Assembly: GCA_027604505.1 (NCBI GenBank)
Contig: JADIIX010000073.1
Coordinates: 46,564-110,563, forward strand
Direction of reading: 5' to 3'
DNA length: 64,000 bases
Origin: Gonapodya sp. JEL0774
Taxonomy: Eukaryota; Monoblepharomycota; Monoblepharidomycetes; Monoblepharidales; Gonapodyaceae
Part shown: piece by piece, positions 35,588 to 47,403 of the stretch
Position numbering within the stretch: position 1 is the stretch's first letter
How the letters are laid out: each line of letters starts with the position of its first letter
Notes under the pieces: generated by a model
The model's database searches: none
Told to the model about the DNA's origin: nothing
Seen by the model: the letters and a program-made list of their open reading frames with translations, nothing else
Made by a program: the position numbers and the translations under genes

Positions 35588-36231
35588 AAGTCGAAATGTG
35601 TTGGTCCTTACCTCAGACAGGTTGCCAATACGGAAAAAGGAGGTGGTTCCTTGCTTGTTATCTATTCCCCCAGTGAGCTTGGGTTGCATCTCAGGACAAT
35701 AGAGAAACTCTAGACGAAGCGCTGGCAAATGGACCTTTTTCTGTGTCCATCTCGGAGAGTTAACTAAACGGCCAAACCTCCCACTAGCCCTGAACGACGA
35801 AGAGACGAAGAAACGTATCGAAACGTCGCGTCGAGATATCGCGGCTATCGATGGATAAAATCTGATGAATGTGGTGGTGTCGAACATTCGCAATCCCACA
35901 GTCAAAAAACACTGTAATCGTGCTGGCTGTTTGACATCCATAATACCCACTCGCCACTACTGTAAATATGCACTGCATAATGAATATGAAGGAGGGTTGA
36001 TTGGTGAACTCTTTCGGGACCGAGGCTAGTGGAAATACACTGTTTGATGGCGATTTGCATTGGTACAAAACATGTCTATGAAAGAGCTGCGGAAGAATTT
36101 TGACAGAAAACACGAAGAGTATTTGACAAACGTAATGAACACATCTCTCCCAAAACCGATCTCACAGGCGAAGTTGCAAATGTTTTGCGATGTCAACCCT
36201 GTGCAATTGACTGAGAAAGCAGATGTACATC
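35588..36231. other. 3' intergenic region between POP5 and the hemerythrin gene
   Basis: Convergent gene ends. A minus-strand open frame of about 200 codons (35950-35348) overlaps POP5 but shows no family signature and no good splice context, so I do not call it. Confidence 0.4.
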
Positions 36232-37644
36232 TCAACGAGTGCGACTTTTCTGCGCAGATTCCTTTCCCTTCTCGATTGCTTCTCTTACAGATTCCCAAGC
36301 AGCAGCGACTGAACCGACTGTTACGGAGGAAGGACAGTCGCAAACGCAAGGAACCACAAATGTCACCTTTATTGACAACAGAAAGGATTCGAAACATGAA
36401 TTTCGCACCACTTAGCTGAACGTTTGCGTTGGCCTTTTGGCTTCGGTGCTCGACAGACTATGGAGTGATGTCGGGTAAAATCTGTCATTCTGAGGTCTAA
36501 ACCCCCCCCCTTTGGCCATTGTCAAACTCACTGTCGCGATCTTGTACTGCTCGCCAAGTTCCCGCAACCTTTCTTGAGCACCCGCACCGAGGGACTTGCG
36601 GAGTTTGGGAAGAATGGTATTTTCTTGAGTCGTGACATGCACTGGTATTCAATGTCCAAATATAAATATTGATAAACCGCGGGATCAAACGATACTAGAC
36701 GTTACCTTTAAAGTCCACTAAAGAGACGAAGTCAATTAACATTTCGCTTGACAGTATGTCGAACAATATCGCACATGTACGCACCCATGATGTCACTCAA
36801 GAGGCCCTCAAAGGCTTCCCCGCGGATCTCGCTACTCTCGAGTTTCCGCAGCTTTCCCATGATCTCATAGTGATCGTCTAAACCTTTATCTGCTTCATCG
36901 ATCTGCGCGATCGAGAGAAAGGGGTCACATATCCATTCCAAGAACTGGGCGGATCGCGCGTCGTAAGCACACACCTGGGGGTACAGAACAGATTCCTCAG
37001 CGGCAAAGTCAACTGCAATTCTACGGACAAATTCGAGTAGCAGATGGCGTTTGTCCACTGGATCATCTGCAACCATGTATCTACGGAAAATAGACATGAC
37101 AACAGGGGGTCATGAAAATTGAAGGTAACGCTGACAGCACATATGAGTATACATACCTGCTGTATGCCGCGAGAATGGTGCGGTGATTTTCTGCTATCGC
37201 GACATCTATCTCCTGTGGTTCGTGATCGGGAGACATTGATGGTGAATCATGTCCCCACAAAATCTCAAAACGTAGACACCTCAAAACAGGGAGCCCCAGC
37301 TGTTGCAGTGAAAAAGATAGATCTATTGGAAGAAAACACACCTTTGGCGGGGTCGTGCGCTTCCGTGGCTCAGGCTTGTATGGCTCCTCGTCGAACAACA
37401 ATCCATTTTCCACCCGATATCCAACTTCCCGGTGGATGATCGGCTCAATCGTGGCATCAGAGCTACCTATTTGCCGTGCTTGGGATGATGATGATATCAG
37501 TCGGCCTGTGTTATGAATTGACGGAATGTGAACCGCTCCAGGAACTTCAAGAGCGAAGCCAGGTAACAGTTGCCAGCCGGACAGATGGGGGACGGGAGCC
37601 CGAAAAAGCGAGGAAGACGCGCGAGTAAGAGTGATTGCTTGCAT
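36232..37644 (-). CDS. Mitochondrial hemerythrin (HHE) domain protein
   Basis: Non-haem di-iron protein of the hemerythrin/HHE group, probably used in oxygen, NO or iron handling. ATG 37644 begins MQAITLTRASSSLFRAPV, an Arg/Ser-rich presequence suggesting mitochondrial import. The helical ligands are ENHRTI, KRHLLLEFV, AEESVLYPQ, DDHYEIMGKL and HVTTQENTILPKL, in the normal four-helix order. Exon borders fit: ...PPK|EIDVAIAENH..., AYS-R-YMVADD..., LYPQ|IDEADKG. The last exon, in a different frame, adds a charged helix (SVAAAWESVREAIEKGKES) and stops at 36234-36232. An upstream in-frame extension to 37692 lacks ATG. The function beyond the fold is not established. Confidence 0.88.
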
Positions 37645-38247
37645 TCTTGTGGAAATAGTTTGACAGGAAAGTTTCGCTGAGTGATCGACCACGTCACGTT
37701 TTTAGTGTGGGAGGTCAGGCTGGCACCATAAACCCCGATGAGGCACAATCACGCCAATATCATAAGCTCTCCATGAGTAACACGCTGATTCTACTTCTAC
37801 ATGTTTCCAGACAATCTCATACTGTAATGTGCACATTCTGTTTTCTACATAAGTCGTGCTGAGCTGTTCTTTCGGGAAGTACCTTAATAGTACGTCGTAG
37901 ATGTCTTTCTCTGTGTTTGGGTGGTTGGTACCGGGTAACTTTGTTGGCTTTGGGAAGCTTGAGAGTTGATTCTCTTATTAGTCTTTTAGACATAGCTTTT
38001 GGACTCCGCAGATATAGGTGATAACAACGACCTCCTAAAACAATTATTGATACTCTTAGGGTTTTTATGTACCAGTCTATCTAATAGTAAATCTTACCAA
38101 CAATATAAAAACAAAAATGTCACACGATCTAAATTTATAATCGTACGTGTGTTTGCAATTTCCATCTCCAGCACAATCCTCCCTCCCATCTCCATGCAAG
38201 GACCTGACCAACAATTGTCACACAGAGCCCAAAACTCACAACTGCTT
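37645..38247. promoter_or_regulatory. Intergenic region upstream of the hemerythrin gene
   Basis: About 600 AT-rich bases with no supported gene, between the start of the minus-strand hemerythrin gene and the end of the minus-strand carrier gene. Confidence 0.45.
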
Positions 38248-40773
38248 CTAGTAAGTCCTTTGAGCCCACTCGCACCACCATCTCACACCTTCGTACGTGC
38301 TCATGGTCACAATCGCCGCAGGCACCGTCTTAAATAAGTTGGTACCAAATCCGCGGTAAAATCCACGCACGCCCGCATCGGCATAGATCGAACGAACAAC
38401 AGACGACACGGTGGGACGGAGGGGTGCAGGGGGCGTGGGGAGGAGGTGGTGCGTCGGTACCGGAAGCGGTGGATGTTCCGGATGCGTAGGAGTCACAAAG
38501 GTGTGCAGTCGAGTCCGCACAATCTTTGATATCAGAGGTAAGTGCCCGGAGAGACATATACGGGTACGGGAGAAAAATAGGTTTGTGATTGACTGTCATA
38601 CAACGGCCTCACCAAGTCGACTCACCTCATGTGGGTAAGTCGCTGCACTTGCCACAACCTTGGAAAACGCGGATGCTAGCAATATGTCCAACATACTCGG
38701 ATTCCTAGAGGGTCGTGGAGGCGGCGTGCCCCGGTATCGACTTATCCGTTCCAGGAGTGCCGCTGCGTTCCATCAAACAGTGCGAGATGGGAAAGCAGAG
38801 ACGAACAGAAAGTTGCAACGGGCAAAGAATGTTAGTCTCGGTGGCGCCGTCTTGCCCTTTGATTCCAAAAAGCAGCTCAATCTCACCTCCCCATCTACCC
38901 TCTCTTGCCCACTCATACAAAGGGAACTGCACCGCTACATGACTCACGCCCATCAAACTAGGCGCAAGACCTTTGTAGAACGCCCCCAGTCCCTCAGTGT
39001 GGTAAATTGTTTGTACGGCATCAAGAGTCGAAGTGTAGGCATAGGGGGAGCCCGGGTGCGACATGGTCATAAAGCGAGCTGAGTAGGAGGTGAGAGACGG
39101 TAGATGCGCAGTGGAGGAGAAGGGTGGCGTGGGGGTAGATGCGGTACAGAAATGCGGAGCAGGGAGAAACCAAATCCTTCAGAAAATCAGCCTCAAAGAA
39201 CAGCCACTGGGTATCGTTTGCCACCAATACCTACTCCGGAGCACCCAACAAGGATTGGTGGCCGTCGTAGACGTCACTCCCGCAGTGATGGCAGAGAGGA
39301 TATGAACGAAGGTTGGGGACGTGTTGGCTTGGGGCACGGAATGAAACATGTTCTTGTGAGCGCTTAGATTACCGCACCGGACCCTAAGTGCAATTTCAAG
39401 ATCAAACTCTCTTTCCATCGGTTTCATCCTTGTTCCCTCCCATTTTCTCCCACCCGGTCTTTCGTTCTCTTCGTGTCCTTGATTACCCCCTACACTGCAA
39501 CTACCTCACCATCCGCTCTATGCACTTCAATCGCTCGGCGCTCGACAATCAGTTGCATTTCTTCTTCTTCCACAAATCCCTCCCATTCCTTCCTCCGACT
39601 CTTTGACACCGTGGGTGTTCAGACAACACTTTCAACATAAACACTCACCACTTCCCAATTTGGTTTCCCACCACCCCTTTGCGACATCATAGACAGTAAA
39701 GTAAATGGCCCAATTGGGAAGATATCCCAGTATGGTCTGCGGGAGGCCCTTGTATAGTCCACGAAGTCCTTCGGCATGATGAATGCGGATGAGAGAGCCT
39801 GTACATGGAGTGCGGAGATATGAAGCCGAAAAAGTAGGTTAATCGAATTGAAAACGGTCGGAAGTTTAACGAGTGAAGGAGGACCATGTAAATTAGGAAG
39901 AGCGAAAGGAAAAGTGGTGGATACGAAAACAAAAGGCTCGTCGAAATGTCCTCCAGAAGGCTACGAAAGCCTCTGCACGGTGTAGGGTCCTTTTGGCCAG
40001 ATAAGTCGTCGACAAAAAATCTCATTCGTTGTCGAAGGGGAGCTCAAGAGCCAGTAATGCCACAACCGAGCATGGATCCTCATGTGGACTGCATCATGTG
40101 CATTTCACTGCAGCTTTGAGCTGTCAGCCGCGGTGTAGGCAATCAAAACTCACGGAAGGTACCCTTGTACGGTACGTCTTGCGGTAACACCCCACTAACA
40201 GAAGTAGTTGAATTGGACGGTTGGTTCTGCATTCGAATTTTGACCACCTCTATAGGATTGGTGACAACTGCTGAGGCAATGCCTGCGAGTGCACCCGAAA
40301 GAGTGTGAGGCAGGGCGGGATGGGCACTGAATGATGGAGGGGTTTGATGGGTCGAAGGTGGGGTCGAAAAGTGGGGTGAACAGTGGGGTCAATTTGTCTT
40401 CAGAATTCACTTTAGGGACCATCACATGACGCGTAAGGTCACACGAAAACGAGAAGAGGAAGGCACCGGCGCGCAGAACAGGCCTGTCTGAACTCGGCAG
40501 ACTGAACTCGCGAACGCGTAGAGGAAGGCACCCTTCCTCGAGGAATGGTAGCAGGGGTAACAAGACCACACGTAATCCGCATTCAATCCATCTTTTCACC
40601 TACCGAAAAGTCCCTGCGATTGCACGCAGGAGTGGTGCGGATACATTTCCACCATCTCGCACTCCTCGAGCTGCACTCCCTGTACCTGATCCTGCCCCTC
40701 CCACACTCCCGGGCGTCCATGATGCAGACGCAACTGGTGGAGTGTTTGGCGGATTCGCAGCCGCCGATGCCAT
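38248..40773 (-). CDS. Mitochondrial NAD+/nucleotide-type carrier (YIA6/RIM2-like SLC25)
   Basis: Inner-membrane carrier. The exon order is ATG 40773-40604, 40326 onward, about 39790-39655, about 39330-39250, about 39080-38900, about 38710-38640, then the last exon to the stop at 38248. The motif series is NPIEVVKIRMQNQ, GLYKGLPQTILGYLPNWAIYF, TTATNPCWVLRTRFMT, GAFYKGLAPSLMGVSHVAVQFPLYE and YPHEIVRTRLH, ending GFYRGFGTNLFKTVPAAIVTM. The aromatic NPxWVxxTR form and the YPHE motif follow yeast NAD+ carriers (YIA6) and the related pyrimidine-nucleotide carrier RIM2. A Pro/His-rich insert of about 35 residues lies in the last matrix loop. The N-terminus has about 50 Gly/Ala/Ser-rich residues. The exact substrate is uncertain. 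Confidence 0.88.
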
Positions 40774-41156
40774 CAGCGAGGGTTTTCACTCTGGTTGGGA
40801 AGTGTCAAAAGCGCTTCACCATCTGATCCCCACGACCCGCGGTGCTCTTCTAACATGCATGACAGCAGCTCAGTTTCCCCCAACCGATTTATGCAAACTA
40901 GTATGTCCGTACAATACAATGAAAATATCCGAACTCTACCCTTCCGTAGTATGGAAGTTCTTGCGCCGTTTGTTGCCATCTGCCAATTCATTCATTGTAT
41001 ATAACATTATGTATTGCTATAGGAGCCTGAAATCGGCGATCTGTGGGTTGAGTCTACATTGCTACACCATCACACGGTTGTGATCAAATGTGGGAAGAAA
41101 TGAAGGAACAGCTGAGCTAGAGTAATCTTCGAATCACTTTCATAACCCCGAATAGT
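40774..41156. other. Intergenic region between carrier and ABCG genes
   Basis: 383 bp holding the promoter of the carrier gene and the 3' end of the ABCG gene. No gene is supported. Confidence 0.45.
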
Positions 41157-43751
41157 TCAAGCATCCGGGACTTTTGACTCCGCTGCAACACGAAGCTTCC
41201 TCCGCTTCTGTGGGATGGACGTGGCCATGTGGAGTCCGAACACCGCCAGTATCAGAAAAGCAATGCACGCCCCCAAAAGCACCATGATGTTGACAAGAAT
41301 GGATGGGGACTCGAGATTAAAGAAAGATATAACCTACAAGCAATAGTAAGTTGGAGTATAAGTTTGTGTCTTAAGAATGGCAAAGAACTACATCAACCAA
41401 CTAGCTAAACTCACCGATTCGCCAGTTGGAAATTGGCAGGCCCCTTGGACACATGAAAATGTTACACCTTGAAATTCGTTGTTCAGGAGCGCAGTGAAGA
41501 CATATCGTGTCACCGAAAGCCACTGAATCCACCTGTTCAAAAAGTCGACGTGTGAACTTCATCCCCCTTGGCACTTTGTTTGAAGCAATTACCTGAGAGC
41601 AATGGGAATCGATAACTGGTTCACAAGCCCTCCTCCAAATAGCATCGAAAGAGTGGCGATCATCGGAAATATCATCTGAGCAATTTGCATATTTGAGATC
41701 ATTCCCCCAACCGAATATCCCAAAGAGATCCAAGCAAGCACATTAAGAGCATTGACAACCACAAAGATACCAAATCGACTTGCAAGCGGGTTCAGACCGG
41801 TCATCCAGTAGATTATGATCGCCGATAGAAAAGGACCCAAGAACGACACAGGTCCGTTCACAACCAGCTCCGCGAGAAAGCGCGAGAAGATACTGTAGGC
41901 CCCAGCCCGTCTTTCCCGAACCATGAGCCTTTTGCTCTCCGTGAAGTTGGCGAGAAGAGGCATGACGGAAGAAAATGCGCCTGGGGGAACACTCTAGGTT
42001 ACTGTGTGTGCCGACAGGAGGGGTGACGAGGACACACTTACCGTTCATTGGAAGGAATTGTAAGAGACCAAATCGTGACTGCACGTCCCCTTGCGAATAT
42101 CCAAGACGAAAAAATATGAAGCCCATTAGGATCGCGAACACTGCCGTGTTTCCCACAATGGTTCTGATGAAAAAGAAAGAAAGCACCATTTATTTCCGGA
42201 CTCACGACAACGAGCAAGAAAGCAAAGTCGCCTCACGGAAGAAGTGATCGATCGCGGAACACGTGTCTCCCTTGTCTCGACAAAAGAATGAAAAACTCGG
42301 AGGTCATGGAGTTCTTCGTGTGCATCGACAAGTCTTCTAGCGGAACTACGACTGATTGACTGGCGTAATTTTCCTTGGAAATTCTCGTCCTCTCGATGAA
42401 CGCCCAAGCCTCAATGAGTGCAGTTGGGGAGTCTACGGAGCCAGTGGATGCAGCCTGTTTGCCCGATGACGCAGCTCCTGACAGAACATCCAAGAAATCT
42501 ACGTAAAGGAAGAATCAATATCGAAGAAAAAACGTACTAAATCGATTTGCCGCGGAACCTACAATCTCCGGGGTTTGTTTGCGGAGGCAGAGGAAACCCA
42601 AGCGTCGCAAAATGAGGAACTGCGTCATCAACAGTGCCGAACCAAACGGTTCTACCCCCAGCAAGAAGGTGAATCTTGTCGAAGAGATCAAGAATCGTCT
42701 TGCGAGGCTGATGAATTGTACACAAGATCGCCATGTTATGAGAGGATGTGAGCTGAAGAGCAACAACAGAGTGTCATGATGACGTGCAAAAACGCTTCAC
42801 CGAGGCTGAAATACCTTTTTGAGAACTTCAATGACCGAGAACGCGGATGCGGCATCCAAACCCGAAGTTGGCTCGTCAGCGAACAGCATTCTGTGAGTTG
42901 CGAAGTTGAGTGGCATGATTTCTCGCTACCTTGTCCAGCAACCTACTTTGGCTTTGTAATGATCTCAATTGCGATTGACAATCTTTTCTTCTCACCCCCA
43001 GATATCCCGCCTTGCTCGGGGTTACCAATTCTAGAATGAGCGACCTGAGCGAGCACAAATTGTTTCAAAATAATTCGATTCAGTGATGTGAACACCGGAT
43101 TCCATTGATCACCCTCTCACCTTCGTCAGGCCCATTTCTTCCAGAAGTTCGTCCACCAGACGCTGAATATCGTCAACCTGTGGGGCCCGAAGGCGAGCTT
43201 GATAGAACAATGTCTCACGAACGGTTAAGTTCTGCAACGGGATAAAGGCGGTGTGAATCGATATAGTTAAACCCGGAATTCACAATGACACACAGTCAGG
43301 TAGATGTCTTCTTGCTCCGAGAATCCAACTGATCTCTTCCACCACGAAGATGGAAGAGCCTCGCGAGAGTGCCCGTTTACAAGAACTGTCCCGGAGAACT
43401 CTGCAGACGCGGAGACGCGACCGGCAATGGAGTTGAGGAGTGACGTTTTGCCTGTTTGGATGTCCCAACAAAATTCCACGATTAATTGCAGTGATATACC
43501 ACAATATTTTTCGCTTGGAAATCACCAGAGCCAGACGCTCCCATGATAGCAACCATCTCCCCTGCTTTCACTCCACCATTGACGCCAGAGATGATTTCCT
43601 TGACCATTGGTTTACCCTTAGACAGCTTGACTTCGATCGCGTATGTGATGTTTTGCCATGTGACAACGAGGTTGCTTTGGTTGGAGGACATTTCGACTAA
43701 AGGAGTGGAATCCGGAGCAGCGCCGAAGCTGAGCGTCCCATTCGAACTCAT
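41157..43751 (-). CDS. ABCG (White-type) half-transporter
   Basis: ATP-driven exporter of lipids, pigments or xenobiotics that works as a dimer. ATG 43751 starts a short N-terminus. The nucleotide-binding domain shows Walker A GASGSGKTS (split by an intron after the first base of a Gly codon), a glutamine loop FSEQEDIYLT, NLTVRETLFYQARL, signature QGGISGGEKKRLSIAIEII, Walker B MLFADEPTSGLDAAS and the H-loop CTIHQPR. The membrane domain follows (VGNTAVFAILMGFIFFRLGY, AGAYSIFSRFLAELVVNGPVS, IAQMIFPMIATLSMLFGGG). The final helix (ILVNIMVLLGACIAFLILAV) ends in a basic tail at TGA 41159-41157. The NBD-TMD order and size fit a half-transporter. About ten short introns are present. The substrate is unknown. 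Confidence 0.93.
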
Positions 43752-44183
43752 GATTGATGTAAATCAATTTCTGTCAATAGACTGCAATCCGCACTGATAA
43801 AAGCGTGATTCAATGGCGGCCACGTTGTGACACGCAACAACCCGGTGGGATTCGCAACCTTGTGCCCCATGAGGGCGGAAAAACCTTTCCATCCCCGACG
43901 AAGTTAGCTTCAAAGTCATTTACCCGATAGTAAAATTAGGCAAGATCCCTCAATGCTCATCAATGTCCGTGCCTTCGCGGGCCACTAACAATGAGTGACT
44001 TTAAACAAAAGAAAGAATAACAGAATGAACTTTGCAGATTGGGACTGCCTGATACTTGATTGCGCCGCGGCACCATGTTGTGTTTCCCAAAGAAAAACAT
44101 CAAATATAACACGTAAGTAAGGACCCGCTTTTATGAGCTTCGCTTTCCCAATCGCAATTGTGCTTTAAACGTGCATGGACTGT
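43752..44183. other. Intergenic region upstream of the ABCG gene
   Basis: 432 bp with no supported gene; promoter side of the ABCG gene and 3' side of the glycosyltransferase gene. Confidence 0.45.
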
Positions 44184-45987
44184 CTAACGGCAAGTGTATC
44201 GTCCTGCGACCATTCCACTTGTTGCTCCAACTTTCCTCCTGCCCCACCATCCCGGGTCCTCGTGCAACCAGCAAACCCCTTTCGCATCTGGTCTCCGCCC
44301 ACCGCCCTCCTCGGCACTGAAGCTCCACGTCCGGCATCGAGGCTCGTCAATGCATTGCATGCGGCACTCGCCGGCACTGAAGACTCGAAGCGTACTGAAT
44401 CCGTAATGTTGAAGAGCAGTATTTTCGATGAACTCAGGAAGTGAGACCATATCGGGGTTGAAAAAAGAGAATACAGAGGCACTTGATGGATTTGGTGACA
44501 ATTGTTCGATCTCGTGAAGGTGTTTCAGTGCAGCCGTGGACACTGCGTGGAATGATGCTGGTCGAACGCAAGGATCTTTGGGCCAGGGAAACATGGTGTC
44601 TTCCGGAGACTGAGAGTTATAAATCGAGAAGAGGCGAGTGTCCTGTTCCAGTATAACACCGGCCATATAAAGGCAGAGGGCGACACGGATGTCACCCGCC
44701 CAGCAAGTTGATGTGGAGAGACGACACTTAGGGAGAGCTTCGACGAGGAGATCCATGGCGGGACGAGAGAGGACTGATGGATATCGCCCAGAGAGGAGGA
44801 GGGGGAAAGGGGTTTAAGTCAATTTCTGTCTTGATGCGATACCAAAACAACTTACTAATGCCGGCACCTCCTTGAGCCATCCATATGCTCGCACGAGTAT
44901 CAACCACTCCCGCGCAACCAGAAAACTGTGTGGCTTATCGCTCACAATATCAGTGCCCTTGTCAGTTCGACGAACCAAAGTTGAAAGTACCTCGGCCTAA
45001 ATATACAGGGCGGCTCGCATCCAATTGCCCAAGCTCTGACAAAAGGTTGTGTAGAAATAAGTGTGTATCGTCGTCGATCATGACATACCAAGACGCATCT
45101 GGGTATCTAGTGGAGGAGCAGCGGATTTTCGAACTCAAAGAGTGAAAATGTGAGCATCATTTGAACTGACCTCTCTCGGAGGAGCCGCAGACCGGGTAAA
45201 TTTTTGTGTGCATCTACCTACGGTGACCGTCAACAGTGATGCACAGACTGAACGTTAATCAAATCCTCACCCTCCAACCTAAAGTCTTTTCTTTGTCTGT
45301 CTCCCAGTGCTCCTCGCCATCACCAGTGGCTCCACTGTACATTAATTTGTCTAGAAACTCCACGTCAATCCCTTCCAGAACGTTGATCATTTTGAGTCCA
45401 CCAACTGTGATTGTGGCGTCCCCAACGAGTATGAGGTTTCGAACAGAAGAAAGAGTCGTGTTGACCTTGTTTGATCACGTTTTGGAAACAGATGAGACAA
45501 GTGGACGACAGTGGTCTTCACTTTGACTATAACGCACCTGCAGTTCCAATCTCTCCATGTTAGCGTTCTGTCCTGATTTAAGAGCGATCGCAATCTCAGG
45601 CCACCCGAATGTCTTTTGCTTTTCTATCCATGCTTCCAGGTCAACCCTCTTCCCCAGGCGTCCGGCGTCAGAGCCGACCGCTCGGAGACCATCTCCAGTC
45701 CGAGCAGCGTCGAGTTCAAGGCTGCTAGCTAGTTCTAAACATTCAGAGCCATTCTTTTGGTCGATGTGCCGATCACGGAAAGGCCAAGGTCGCCTGTCGT
45801 GACCGAGATTGATCACAAGCAGCAGCAGCGCAACGACAGGAAACAGCAGACGACACAACGACCGGAAGAAGCGCCTCCGACCAAGCATCGAAACCACCGT
45901 ATTTCTCCATTGCATCAACGAAACTTGTGAGTTCGCACAAAAATTCCTGTACCATTTCACCAGCACTTCACAGCAGAGGCTTTCCAA
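44184..45987 (-). CDS. GT31/Fringe-type glycosyltransferase with C-terminal PAN-like domain
   Basis: Predicted type II Golgi glycosyltransferase. A basic N-terminus (MLGRRRFFRSL) is followed by one membrane anchor (LCRLLFPVVALLLLVINLG). The start may be 45987, 45915 or 45888. The catalytic part has LVGDATITVGGL, WYVMIDDDTHLFLHNLLSEL (DxD metal-nucleotide motif), RPVYLGRG, MAQGGAGIILSRPAMDLL and CWAGDIRVALCLYMAGV, the order found in Fringe/beta-1,3-galactosyltransferase (GT31) folds. After PASFHAVS the last exon adds a Cys-rich stretch (SAGECRMQCIDEPRCRTWSFS, then VCWLHED) like a PAN/apple lectin module, ending in YTCR and TAG at 44186-44184. The PAN call rests on Cys spacing only. It diverges from the PLP enzyme gene with 101 bp between starts. 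Confidence 0.78.
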
Positions 45988-46088
45988 ATTGAGAAAACGA
46001 AAAATTCTTGACGCATCTATCGTAACATAGCTTCAAGATTGGCGGCGTCGTAGTTCACCAAGGAAACTCGAATCGCCTCATCTCGCAC
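45988..46088. promoter_or_regulatory. Bidirectional promoter between GT31 and PLP-enzyme genes
   Basis: 101 bp between divergent start codons (45987 minus and 46089 plus). It becomes up to 200 bp if the glycosyltransferase starts at 45888. Shared control of the two genes is possible. Confidence 0.55.
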
Positions 46089-47192
46089 ATGATTCAACCG
46101 CCGTTGGTGTCGGAAGAATCGACATCCCAATTCTGCCAAGTCGTCTTGAACCCACACCGTGACCCAGCATTTAAAGCCCAGTCTTTCCCACCCGAAGTTC
46201 TTTCATTCCATCAATCGCTGCCTGGCTATTCCCCCACTCAAATCGTTTCCCTTCCATCAATTGCCGATGAATGCGGTGTTAGTCGCGTTTTCGCCAAGGT
46301 TGAGTCGAATCGGCTCTTCCTCCCTGCATTTAAAATCCTCGGAGTGTCGTGGGCAGCGAGGTGTGCACTTGAATCAGTCCCCGAGGGGGTCTCGGTCACA
46401 TTCATCACCGCAACCGATGGAAACCATGGACGCGCTGTTGCACGTACGGCACGTCTTCTGGGACATGCTGCAAGAATCGTAGTGCCAGTCTCAGGGATAC
46501 ACCCTTCGGCCGTGCGTGCTATTGAATCTGAGGGTGCTTCAGTTGAGACCTGTACGGGATCTTACGACGATGCCTGTCGACATGCCGCAGATATCGCAGC
46601 ATCTGTACCAAACAGTCTCCTTTTGCAAGACACGGCTTGGCCTGGATATGTGGATATACCGACTTTTATAGTCCAAGGATACACTACCTTGTTCTCGGAG
46701 TTGGAGTCGCAGCTCTCCTGTGCTCCTGATGTTGTGATTGTCCCAGCTGGCGTGGGTTCATTGGCACAGGCCGCTGTCTCCCATTATCGCTCCCGTGCCG
46801 ACCCAAACCGAACAATTGTGGTCACAGTGGAACCCAACAGTGCCGCCTGTGTTCTCGAGAGTGTACGGCAAGGAACCCTGGTGACAGTTCCCACAAGCGA
46901 GACTTGCATGGCCGGATTGAACTGTGGCACTCCGTCATGGCTCGCTTGGCCCATTCTTGATCGAGGTCTAGATGCGGCAGTGCGGGTTTCAGAGGAGCAA
47001 GCTCGTGCAGCCAAACAATCACTGAATGACGCTCATATTGATTCGGGGCCGTGCGGGTGGGCGGGCGTGGCCGGTGCGAGAGTGCTCTTAAAGGGGAACC
47101 TTGGAGAAACGACGCGAAAAGTTCTTGGAGTGGGCGCAACGGCTACAGTTGTGGTGATTATTACAGAGGGTAGGGAAGCTAATTTGAAGTGA
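46089..47192 (+). CDS. Diaminopropionate ammonia-lyase-like PLP enzyme, intronless
   Basis: Fold-type II pyridoxal-phosphate enzyme related to bacterial diaminopropionate ammonia-lyase (YgeX), which splits 2,3-diaminopropionate into pyruvate and ammonia. The single 367-codon frame from ATG 46089 to TGA is uninterrupted. FHQSLPGYSPTQIVSLP matches the family's N-terminal block. LPAFKILG holds the Schiff-base Lys and ATDGNHGRAVA is the Asn/Gly phosphate-side loop. PAGVGSLAQAAV corresponds to the PLP-phosphate Gly-rich loop and SGPCGWAGVAG to the C-terminal binding region. Length is close to the bacterial enzymes (about 400). No signal peptide. The lack of introns among intron-rich neighbours suggests acquisition from bacteria or retroposition. 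A related ammonia-lyase or threonine dehydratase activity cannot be excluded. Confidence 0.88.
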   Translation: MIQPPLVSEESTSQFCQVVLNPHRDPAFKAQSFPPEVLSFHQSLPGYSPTQIVSLPSIADECGVSRVFAKVESNRLFLPAFKILGVSWAARCALESVPEGVSVTFITATDGNHGRAVARTARLLGHAARIVVPVSGIHPSAVRAIESEGASVETCTGSYDDACRHAADIAASVPNSLLLQDTAWPGYVDIPTFIVQGYTTLFSELESQLSCAPDVVIVPAGVGSLAQAAVSHYRSRADPNRTIVVTVEPNSAACVLESVRQGTLVTVPTSETCMAGLNCGTPSWLAWPILDRGLDAAVRVSEEQARAAKQSLNDAHIDSGPCGWAGVAGARVLLKGNLGETTRKVLGVGATATVVVIITEGREANLK

Positions 47193-47403
47193 AAACTTAT
47201 TGGAGGACTCTGTCTTGCACTGCGATCACTTTCTATTGAACTAGCCCGACATACTTTAAATTGATGCTACGATTAGATAGATCACCGCTTGTGGTTGAGA
47301 TGACAATACATCATCACCATCTCCGAAGTTGTCCACATATCTGGATAAATTCTCGCCCATCACTCTCACACCTCCGCCCTTCACGATTCGCGGTTCACAC
47401 ACC

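Noticed and set aside
35348-35950. 200-codon minus-strand frame overlapping POP5
   Set aside because: It shows no family motif and lies antisense to the conserved Pop5 exon, so it is probably a chance open frame.
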